Source: Candidatus Thorarchaeota archaeon (GTDB lineage Archaea; Asgardarchaeota; Thorarchaeia; Thorarchaeales; Thorarchaeaceae). Taken from it: a stretch of 51,408 bases of DNA. Position numbers and translations under genes: made by a program. The notes below the pieces were generated by a model, which worked only from the letters and a program-made list of their open reading frames with translations, was not told where the DNA came from and ran no database searches. Shown here in pieces: positions 33,973-40,803 of this stretch; positions within the stretch are counted from its first letter, which is position 1, and each line of letters opens with the position of its first letter. The DNA lies in assembly GCA_016840825.1 (NCBI GenBank), contig JAEORN010000254.1, positions 1 to 51,408 of the forward strand, in the 5' to 3' direction.

Positions 33973-34763
33973 CCAAGATAGAGATACCAGATGATCATCC
34001 CCGCAAAATCTCATTAGATACTCGAGAAAAAATCATTGAAGGTCATGATTTACACATCGTTGCTACTGCAGGTCTTCTAGCTCACGGTAGAGGAGAAGCT
34101 TTTGATTATTTTATTGGAGAAGAAACATCTGACCTAGCTCAAATGGCTGCTAAGGCCGCAGTTGCGGCTATGCTTAATGCAAAGCATCCAGTCATTAGCG
34201 TTAATGGCAACATCTGTTCACTCGTTCCCGAGGAGCTAGTTGAGCTATCAGAGCTGACTGGTGCTCCTCTTGAAATTAATCTATTCTATTATCGCAAAGA
34301 GCGAGAAGATGCAATCCTTCGAGCACTAAAAGATGCTGGTGCTGAGCACGTTCTGGGAACGCACGATCGACCCTCTGCAACAATTCCTGAACTAAGTAGC
34401 AATCGCCGTAAGGTCGACCCGGAGGGGATTGGAAAAGCAGATGTGGTCCTGGTCCCTCTTGAGGATGGAGATAGAACAGAAGCTCTTCGAAAGATTGGGA
34501 AATTCGTAATAACTATTGATTTAAATCCTATGAGCAGGACCTCTGTGTATTCCAATATCACTATCGTTGATAATGTGGTCAGAATACTTCCAATTATGAT
34601 TGAATATGCACGAGAAATGAAACTGATGGCAAAAGAGGATCTCTCAACTCTAGTTGCTGAGTTTGATAATGAAAAGAATATCCGAGAATCTTTGCAACTT
34701 ATGATTGATCATCTTTCTATTCAAAGTAAGAAGGATATTAGAGAACTCCAGGAGGGAAAATAA
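33969..34763 (+). CDS. 4-phosphopantoate-beta-alanine ligase (phosphopantothenate synthetase)
   Basis: A 264-residue enzyme that joins 4-phosphopantoate and beta-alanine with ATP to give 4'-phosphopantothenate, an archaea-specific CoA step. Family features include TAGLLAHGRGEAFDYFIGEE near the N terminus, VNGNICSLVPEEL, the segment VLGTHDRPSATIPELSSNRR and IGKADVVLVPLEDGDRTEALR, and the closing LNPMSRTS. The ATG overlaps the TGA of the pantoate kinase gene, and its own stop overlaps the next ATG by one base; the three genes form a tight operon. A frame extends 20 codons upstream but the coupled ATG is the natural start. Confidence 0.94.
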   Translation: MTKIEIPDDHPRKISLDTREKIIEGHDLHIVATAGLLAHGRGEAFDYFIGEETSDLAQMAAKAAVAAMLNAKHPVISVNGNICSLVPEELVELSELTGAPLEINLFYYRKEREDAILRALKDAGAEHVLGTHDRPSATIPELSSNRRKVDPEGIGKADVVLVPLEDGDRTEALRKIGKFVITIDLNPMSRTSVYSNITIVDNVVRILPIMIEYAREMKLMAKEDLSTLVAEFDNEKNIRESLQLMIDHLSIQSKKDIRELQEGK

Positions 34764-35752
34764 TGAAAATTGTCGTGATGGGTGCAGGTGCGATAGGAAG
34801 TCTATATGGTGGTCTCCTTGAATTAAAATATCCTGGTTCAGTTACGCTAATAGGTAGAGATCCTTTGGTGGAATCTGTTAGGGACCGAGGACTTGTGATT
34901 GAGGGAGTCATGGGTACTCATCAGATAGAAGTTGAGGTTACTGATGACCCCACAACCGTTGAATTTGCTGATGTTGTTCTGATTACCACAAAGACATATG
35001 ACACTCTTTCTGCAGCTCGATCTATTGAGCACCTAATACAGAAGGGAGCATATCTTGTAGTACTTCAGAACGGAATTGGGACAGAGATAGCTGTTGCTGA
35101 GGCAATGAAGACTACCAGAGTTATTCGAGCAACTACATGTATGGGAGCATTGATGGTAGCTCCCGGGAAGATTTACGCTACGGGGAGAGGTATAACAGAG
35201 ATAGGTTCCCGTTATTCTGAGAATATGGAGATGGTGCATAAAATAGCTGACCTACTCCAAGATGCTGGGTTCGATGTAAGAACCTCAAAGAATATTGAAG
35301 GGGTAGTATGGACTAAGACTATCGTGAACTGTGGAATCAACCCAATTGGAGCTCTTACAGGAATGACCAATGGGGAAATCCATGGGAATCCCATTCTTAG
35401 GAATCTCGTTATCAAGCTCGTTGAAGAAACTGTTTCTGTTGCAAATGCACTTGGTATTGAATTAACAACGGATGATCCAGTAAGATACACTCTAGGCACT
35501 GCTAAGGCAACAAGTGATAACATCAACTCAATGCTTCAAGACCTACGTCTAAGGAAACGTACTGAAATTGATGCTATTACAGGGGCGATAATTCAAATGG
35601 CTAAAGAATTGGAGCTCTACACTCCCGTAAGTGAATCTGTGTATGCATTAATCAAAGCAATTGAATCAAAGTACCTAGAAGAGGGAGAAATTCCCGACGA
35701 AGCAATCACAATGGCAGTTGATGAGTTGTTATCTACTATTAATCGACATTGA
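34763..35752 (+). CDS. panE: 2-dehydropantoate 2-reductase (ketopantoate reductase)
   Basis: NADPH-dependent reductase that makes pantoate from 2-ketopantoate, feeding the pantoate kinase next to it. At 329 residues it has the Rossmann motif GAGAIGSLYGG (7-17), the Lys-containing ITTKTYDT segment, the LQNGIGTE active-site loop and the catalytic Lys in VVWTKTIVNCGINPIGALTG followed by the substrate-binding Asn. Overlap of one base with the upstream gene indicates co-translation. Its 3' end overlaps the oppositely oriented MBL gene. Confidence 0.93.
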   Translation: MKIVVMGAGAIGSLYGGLLELKYPGSVTLIGRDPLVESVRDRGLVIEGVMGTHQIEVEVTDDPTTVEFADVVLITTKTYDTLSAARSIEHLIQKGAYLVVLQNGIGTEIAVAEAMKTTRVIRATTCMGALMVAPGKIYATGRGITEIGSRYSENMEMVHKIADLLQDAGFDVRTSKNIEGVVWTKTIVNCGINPIGALTGMTNGEIHGNPILRNLVIKLVEETVSVANALGIELTTDDPVRYTLGTAKATSDNINSMLQDLRLRKRTEIDAITGAIIQMAKELELYTPVSESVYALIKAIESKYLEEGEIPDEAITMAVDELLSTINRH

Positions 35753-36425
35753 ACCAATTCTTTGCCATACTGTACGATGAGATAGCAGATCTTATTGCAT
35801 TGGTTCTAACAGGTCCCATATGTCCTGGCAGTGCGATTATGAAGTTCTCAAGCTTTGAGAGTCGATACAACGATTCAACTATTTTATGTGGATCGCCAGT
35901 TGGAAAGTCAACTCTGCCAAAACTCCCTCCCGCGAACATCGTATCGCCTGTAAAGACAATCTCATCCTTCACTAAGTGATAGCATACACTTCCTCCTGAA
36001 TGACCCGGAGTATGTAGAACATTTGCTTGGACATTTCCAAGGTCTATCTTAGTTCCTTCTTCAAGGATGCCTTCAATCTTTATTCTTGGAATATCAGCGC
36101 CAAAGGTATCAGCTAATGTTAAACGCATGTCTCCCGCATTTATTGGGTCTGCCTCTTCTTTGTGGAGATGAATCTTTGGTGATCCCTGACGCATAATGTT
36201 GGATAAGCCTCCAATATGATCGACATGTGAGTGAGTCAAAAGGACATCTGTAATCGATTCCATTCCAACGCCTAGTTTTGAGAGAGAGTTTTCTAGGAGA
36301 GAATGGTATACTCCAGTTCCAGTATCAATCAACGCCTTTCTCTCTCCACCATCAATGAATCCGATATTGGAGTCAAAACTTCTACTCACAAGAATATATA
36401 CGCCATCTGAAACCAGTTCGAACAT
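35739..36425 (-). CDS. Metallo-beta-lactamase-fold hydrolase (glyoxalase II-like)
   Basis: A 228-residue hydrolase with a full binuclear zinc site: THSHVDHIGG (HxHxDH, about 65-74), HTPGHSGGS (about 138-146), TGDTMFAGGSFGR (about 158-170) and the final ligand in LPGHMGP. The LGNVQANVLHTPGHS pattern is of the hydroxyacylglutathione-hydrolase-like branch, but archaeal members act on varied thioesters or are unassigned. It is immediately downstream of the class V aminotransferase gene (gap 4 bases), so the two are probably co-transcribed. Confidence 0.88.
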   Translation of the reverse strand: MFELVSDGVYILVSRSFDSNIGFIDGGERKALIDTGTGVYHSLLENSLSKLGVGMESITDVLLTHSHVDHIGGLSNIMRQGSPKIHLHKEEADPINAGDMRLTLADTFGADIPRIKIEGILEEGTKIDLGNVQANVLHTPGHSGGSVCYHLVKDEIVFTGDTMFAGGSFGRVDFPTGDPHKIVESLYRLSKLENFIIALPGHMGPVRTNAIRSAISSYSMAKNWFNVD

Positions 36426-36429
36426 ACAA

Positions 36430-37593
36430 TCACCTCATCATTTTAACCAACTTGTCTATCTCTTCTTCTGAGTTATAGAAATGAGGTGATACACGAAGCC
36501 GCCCATTTCTTACAGAACAATGGATTTTGTTCTTTTGAAGTTCTTTCTGCAAATCTTCAACACTCTTTGGAGAACAGGAAACGATTGGTGATTCATTTTG
36601 CTTATTGAATTCGTAGTACCCTACATTAATTTCGCGAAGCTGCTCTCGTAGATAGTTTCCATTCTCCAAAGCAACAGACTCTCTATCTTTTGCAGGAATT
36701 GATAGCAGAACATCCAAAGATTTGTTGAAACCGACGTAAGATATCATTGCAGGAGATCCAACTTCGAATTTCCTTGCGTCTTTGGTAGGAGTTCTTTGAG
36801 CATATCCATATTCGTTCATATCCTCAACACCCCACCAGCCTAAATATCTGGGTTCTACTTGTTCAATGAGGTTCTTATCGATGTAAATGAAGCCTGCACC
36901 TATAGGACCTATTAACCACTTTGCTGCCTGCGCTGCCGCAAAGTCAACTCCCATTTTTGTTAGATCGATATCTTGCCAACCCGCTGCTTGAATTATATCA
37001 ACTGCAAGTATCGCATTTTGCTCATGTACGATTTTTGCTATCTCTGGGATATCTGCTCGATAACCTGAGCCAAATTGTGTCATACTGATTGCAAGAATCC
37101 TTGTATTTTCATCTACAGATTGAGCTATGTCATTTTGCTCAATTGCGCCATTTTTTGATTTGATTACGCGCAGTTCTGAGTTGTATAGGGATGCAGCATT
37201 CTGCCATGGGATGTAGTTTGCTGGGAACTCCAAATCACATATTACTATATTCGAATTCTTTGGATAATCTATCCCATGTGCCAGTGTGTTTAATCCTGAA
37301 GTAGTATTTGGTACAAAAGCATAATCCGCGGGATCTCCACCTAGCAATCTCGACAGCTTCGATTTTATCCCCTTGATCATTTCAAGAGTATCTTCGAAGT
37401 CACCCACAGCTTCAGTTCTATTCTCAAGATACATCTTCATAGCAGCAACTGCACTGGTTGGTGGAATCCCAGTAGCTGCATTATTTAGATATACCATCTC
37501 TTTGAGAGTGGGGAAATTCTGTTCGAGGACTTTTTCATCAATTTTCATTGTGATATCATCTGAATGAGTACTTTCTTGATTGATAAAGGTCAC
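36430..37593 (-). CDS. Class V aminotransferase (SufS/isopenicillin-epimerase-like)
   Basis: A 387-residue PLP enzyme. The fold signature is YLNNAATGIPP (about 34-44), the substrate-facing TTSGLN, the aspartate region LAVDIIQAAGWQDID, and the PLP lysine in AAQAAKWLIGPIGAGFIY. It lacks the His before Lys typical of SufS and has no cysteine in the FEVGSPAMIS region where desulfurases hold their catalytic Cys, so it is probably a different lyase or transaminase rather than a cysteine desulfurase. The GTG start has AGGGGA about 9 bases upstream; an ATG 15 codons later is possible. Confidence 0.85.
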   Translation of the reverse strand: MTFINQESTHSDDITMKIDEKVLEQNFPTLKEMVYLNNAATGIPPTSAVAAMKMYLENRTEAVGDFEDTLEMIKGIKSKLSRLLGGDPADYAFVPNTTSGLNTLAHGIDYPKNSNIVICDLEFPANYIPWQNAASLYNSELRVIKSKNGAIEQNDIAQSVDENTRILAISMTQFGSGYRADIPEIAKIVHEQNAILAVDIIQAAGWQDIDLTKMGVDFAAAQAAKWLIGPIGAGFIYIDKNLIEQVEPRYLGWWGVEDMNEYGYAQRTPTKDARKFEVGSPAMISYVGFNKSLDVLLSIPAKDRESVALENGNYLREQLREINVGYYEFNKQNESPIVSCSPKSVEDLQKELQKNKIHCSVRNGRLRVSPHFYNSEEEIDKLVKMMR

Positions 37594-37640
37594 TCATTAC
37601 ATTCCCCTAAAGTTTAAGTCGTGCTAACGAGTTGTAAACT

Positions 37641-38483
37641 TTGGAGAGAGGTTTGTCAATATTCAGAAGGTTTCGCCGAAAAGGCAGGGAAAAGGAGAAA
37701 GAAAAAGAAGAACCAACTCCGTCTGTCGAAACCATCAAGTCAATCGGTGATCTAGGTAGTAAAAGTGGTATCGATTCAAACGTAGAGTTGTCTGCCAAAC
37801 CTGAAGGCAGTCTTTTCGCCTCTGCTGCTGAGTTTCGAATTGATAGAGAAGCAACGAGGGATTTAGCAAGAGAAGCAAAAATCAGCGCTTATACTACTGC
37901 AGAGATTGTACCAGGGAAACTTCTGAAACGTGATGATGAAGGTCGAGTTCATATCAAAATCGTATTCTACGGTCCTTCGCTCTCTGGTAAGACAACTGCA
38001 CTTCGTTGGTTATTTGCCAATGTAAGATCTCTGTCAAAGGGTAGACTTGTTGAAATTGCAGATGACCTTGGTCGTACTACCTTCTTTGATTTCGTACCAG
38101 TTACTGCGAGTGAGAAAATTGTCTTTGATGTATTCACAGTTGCAGGTCAAAGACGTCATGCACGAAGCAGAATCAGTGTTCTCAAGGATGCAGATGGAAT
38201 AATATTCATGGCTGATTCTCGTCCTGAAATGATGAATGAGAACCTTGCATCATTAGAAGAATTACGAATTGCTCTTGGTACTGATAGATACTCAAACATG
38301 CCTATCGTGATAGCTCTAAATAAAAGAGATTTGCCGAATGCTCTCCCTGTTGATTATATGATTCAGATGTTGGATTTGGAAGGCTATCCGATGTTTGCCA
38401 CAATTGCCACAGAGGGAACGGACTTGCTTAGGATGTTCCAAAGAGTATTGCGTGATGCACTAATCTTCAAAGTTGGAATTTAG
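37641..38483 (+). CDS. MglA-like small GTPase with N-terminal extension
   Basis: A 280-residue GTPase. A basic-acidic N-terminal extension of about 100 residues (RRFRRKGREKEKEKEE) precedes the domain. Motifs: G1 GPSLSGKTT (111-119), the switch region GRTTFFDFVPV (144-154) characteristic of MglA/Gtr-type enzymes, G3 TVAGQRRH (166-173), and G4 NKRD (227-230). MglA-like GTPases act with roadblock partners such as MglB; the roadblock protein at 30253 is a candidate partner by analogy. The start is a TTG; a second TTG four codons later is also plausible. Confidence 0.88.
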   Translation: MERGLSIFRRFRRKGREKEKEKEEPTPSVETIKSIGDLGSKSGIDSNVELSAKPEGSLFASAAEFRIDREATRDLAREAKISAYTTAEIVPGKLLKRDDEGRVHIKIVFYGPSLSGKTTALRWLFANVRSLSKGRLVEIADDLGRTTFFDFVPVTASEKIVFDVFTVAGQRRHARSRISVLKDADGIIFMADSRPEMMNENLASLEELRIALGTDRYSNMPIVIALNKRDLPNALPVDYMIQMLDLEGYPMFATIATEGTDLLRMFQRVLRDALIFKVGI

Positions 38484-39220
38484 AATTTCTCAGATATTAG
38501 TGGTAGATTTCCTTTCTCTAAATCTAGTATTAGTTTGATCAAATCATCGGCCGCCTGTTCCATTATCAATTTCCCTTTTTCCTTGGTAGCCTTTCTAGGA
38601 TCACCATAGATGGCATTCGGAACAAGCTCTTTTCGGTATTGCCCACTAACTATTCTATACTTTGATGTTACCTTGGCTGGAGATGCATCATCCATATTTA
38701 CAAGGTGCGGAGCTACATACATGACTTCAGACGTTTCGTCCTCAGCAGCATGACCTTCTGGAGTTTCAAGCACGATAGCCCTCGCACTCTCAGCTAGGTC
38801 TCTCCACCAATTCACAATTATTACAACACGTTCTCTTTCCAAAGTAGCACTCTTTGCAGCTGTTTCAATATGAGCTGAATTTCCTCCATGTCCATTTAGA
38901 ACTAGAAGGTATCTAATTCCGTGTTTGAACACACCTTTCATTACGCTCATGTAGAAGTCCACGAGGGTTTGCGGGTCAATCGAGATCGTTCCTTCAAACT
39001 GATCGAAGATCCAGCTGTCTCCAAAGTTAATTGATGGTAATACCAGTGCGTTTGTCTTTTCTGCGGCTGCTTTTGCTAGGAATTGCGGCAGGATGTTGTC
39101 TGTACCTAGAGGTAGATGATTCCCATGACCCTCAAGGGCACCTGTAATCATAACTGCAACATGCGTTCTCTCTAAGGCTTGAAGAAAGTCTCTGTGGGAT
39201 AGCTCTTGCCAACGGGGCAT
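38480..39220 (-). CDS. Creatininase family amidohydrolase
   Basis: A 246-residue metal-dependent hydrolase. The creatininase signature is clear: GALEGHGNHLPLGTD (about 27-41; metal ligands Glu30, His35 and Asp41), LVLNGHGGN (about 116-124) and the acidic PEGHAAEDETS. In archaea this family includes the deformylase of the riboflavin/F420 pathway as well as unassigned enzymes; the exact substrate cannot be fixed from sequence. Its 3' end overlaps the GTPase gene by four bases on the opposite strand. Confidence 0.87.
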   Translation of the reverse strand: MPRWQELSHRDFLQALERTHVAVMITGALEGHGNHLPLGTDNILPQFLAKAAAEKTNALVLPSINFGDSWIFDQFEGTISIDPQTLVDFYMSVMKGVFKHGIRYLLVLNGHGGNSAHIETAAKSATLERERVVIIVNWWRDLAESARAIVLETPEGHAAEDETSEVMYVAPHLVNMDDASPAKVTSKYRIVSGQYRKELVPNAIYGDPRKATKEKGKLIMEQAADDLIKLILDLEKGNLPLISEKF

Positions 39221-39284
39221 TGTCTTTCAACTTCCGTCTGTCACACCTATTAATTAATTCACTGCCGATATTTTGGACCTCTTA

Positions 39285-39303
39285 CCGAAAAGGTAATTAA
39301 AAG
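39285..39303 (+). promoter_or_regulatory. Promoter of tRNA-Gln
   Basis: CCGAAAAGG followed by AATTAAAAG forms a BRE/TATA-like element centred about 28 bases upstream of the tRNA, the expected distance for archaeal initiation at the mature 5' end. Confidence 0.5.
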
Positions 39304-39326
39304 ACTGAGCTAGGCGGGACATCAAT

Positions 39327-39402
39327 AGCCCCGTGGTGTAGTGGTCCAGCATCGGCGGTTCTGGCCCGCCGGACCTAGGTTCGAGTCCTGGCGGGGCTAC
39401 CA
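39327..39402 (+). tRNA. tRNA-Gln (anticodon CTG), CCA encoded
   Basis: The gene folds as a full cloverleaf: acceptor AGCCCCG/CGGGGCT, U8, a D-arm with GTGT/GCAT pairing, anticodon stem GGCGG/CCGCC around the loop TTCTGGC with anticodon CTG at 34-36, and a T-arm CTAGG-TTCGAGT-CCTGG. The discriminator is A73 and a genomic CCA follows (39400-39402). CTG reads the glutamine codon CAG. In archaea this tRNA is usually charged with Glu and then amidated. No intron is present. Confidence 0.95.
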
Positions 39403-39690
39403 TCTCTTTTGAATGTAATATCATAGACCAAGAAGAGAAAATCTGGTTAGTATGAGATGGTTACGATAGGATTGTACATTCCTACCTTGCAGATTGAATT
39501 ACACATGATGCGGTGGGTTTCGCAAGCTAACATAGACCTTGAGAGCAATCGTTTTGTATCCATTTTCGTCATTTTGGTTACGATTTATGTTAAATAGCAT
39601 TATTTGGAGCTCCTTTCGATTTATAGAAAACTTCGACTCTTTTTACAATAAACTATAGATTTATAGGCTAGCTTACTCATTACTGAGTGT

Positions 39691-39785
39691 GACAGGTGAC
39701 CCGTTATAAGAAGCTCAAATTGAGTTTCCTGTTATTTTGTCTGCGTCCCCCTCCCGGCGGCGAATGGCAGGATGCGGGTCCTGTC
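39691..39785 (+). ncRNA. Candidate structured RNA upstream of a methyltransferase gene
   Basis: GACAGG-(tg)-ACCCG at 39691-39703 pairs with CGGGTCCTGTC at 39775-39785, eleven pairs with a 2-base bulge. Inside are the hairpin GAAGCTC-AAATT-GAGTTTC (39710-39728) and CTGC/GCAG (39741-39770) enclosing a C-rich loop. A TTTATAGG box at 39659-39666 would start transcription at about 39690, exactly at the outer stem, and a short T-rich tract follows. It may be a free RNA or the leader of the gene at 39872. The rest of the gap 39403-39690 is A+T-rich and shows nothing more. Confidence 0.4.
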
Positions 39786-39871
39786 CACCCTATATCTATT
39801 TTTAATCAGTTCATCAGGGATGACAATCTTCTTATCTCGCCAACGGTAGATTGAATGCGGATGTATACACT

Positions 39872-40651
39872 ATGGAACGAATAGAGCTTGGGTGGGATGA
39901 CTTCTGGGCTCATCTTTTCAGAGTGAGGCACAGACGGTCTATCCCTGGTATTCAACACTATGACGACATAGTCGTTTCTTTTTGCATTAAGGTCCTGAAC
40001 CTCAATGCAGGTGATGAAGTTCTTGATATTGCATGTGGGGCTGGAGATCATAGTGTATTATTCGCAAAGAAAGGTCTCACAGTATCGGGATTCGATCTGT
40101 CTGGCTCTCTCATTCGCTCAGCTGAAGAATTGGCGAGTGAGAGCAATGTCACTGTGAATTTTTACACTGGTGATATGAGAGAGATTAACTTCGTGCAACG
40201 ATTCAAAGGTGCCGTACTTCTCAGTCATAGCTTTGGATTCTTCAATCACGAAGAGAATAAACGCGTTCTAGAGGGAACATACAACGCCTTGGTGAAAGGC
40301 GGAAAGATTCTTCTTGATCTTATGAATCCCTACAACCTTCCGCGTTTTCAGAAGACATGGACAGAATTCAAAGATGGCTATCTAATGAGTGAGCCTCACT
40401 TTCTCGACGCTCCTGCAGGGGTACTACGAGGTCGCCCTGCAACATTTATTGATGTGGAGAATGGAAAGGTAATCTTGATGAATCAAGACGCTTTGTCAAA
40501 CAATGATATTCGCATGTACACAGCTCTTGAGATTAGAGAGATTCTTGAAGAGGTGGGCTACAAAAAGATCGATTTCTTTGGGGGAAATAAGCTACCTAGA
40601 ATGCCATATACTGCATCATCTGAACGTATGGTTGTGGTCGCTACCAGATAG
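39872..40651 (+). CDS. Class I SAM-dependent methyltransferase
   Basis: About 259 residues with the seven-stranded methyltransferase fold. Motif I VLDIACGAGDHS (about 46-57), the acidic end of strand 2 in VSGFDLSGSLI and the post-I YTGDMREINF are visible. The substrate-binding half is not diagnostic, so the substrate is unknown. A frame opens at a TTG seven codons upstream, but the ATG at 39872 (MERIELGWDDFW) better fits the family start. The structured segment at 39691-39785 lies upstream. Confidence 0.82.
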   Translation: MERIELGWDDFWAHLFRVRHRRSIPGIQHYDDIVVSFCIKVLNLNAGDEVLDIACGAGDHSVLFAKKGLTVSGFDLSGSLIRSAEELASESNVTVNFYTGDMREINFVQRFKGAVLLSHSFGFFNHEENKRVLEGTYNALVKGGKILLDLMNPYNLPRFQKTWTEFKDGYLMSEPHFLDAPAGVLRGRPATFIDVENGKVILMNQDALSNNDIRMYTALEIREILEEVGYKKIDFFGGNKLPRMPYTASSERMVVVATR

Positions 40652-40694
40652 CTCCTCTGACGGAAATCTTTTAAATGTCCGATAAAGCAATCGC

Positions 40695-40765
40695 GCAAGC
40701 CATCAGTTGAATTACTGGTGACCCCGACCGAGTTTTCTCGCGTTAACCTCGAAAGTTGGGGATAG
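40695..40765 (+). promoter_or_regulatory. Two-hairpin leader upstream of EF-2
   Basis: Downstream of a TTTTAAATG TATA box (40667-40675), the leader forms CATCAGT-TGAATT-ACTGGTG (40701-40720) and a second stem CCCCGAC/GTTGGGG (40722-40728 with 40755-40761) that contains an inner CGAG-TTTT-CTCG hairpin. The position fits transcription starting near 40695. It could control EF-2 translation or mRNA stability. Confidence 0.4.
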
Positions 40766-40803
40766 ACAATTACAATATCAGATTAGAAATGAGTGTGAAA
40801 TGA

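Noticed and set aside
36430..37593. Cysteine desulfurase (SufS/IscS) assignment
   Set aside because: The catalytic cysteine loop is absent and the His-Lys PLP motif is altered; only the general class V fold is supported.
39328..39400. tRNA read as starting at GCCCCGT
   Set aside because: That frame breaks U8 and gives a misplaced CCA. Starting one base earlier at AGCCCCG gives a perfect acceptor, A73 and encoded CCA.
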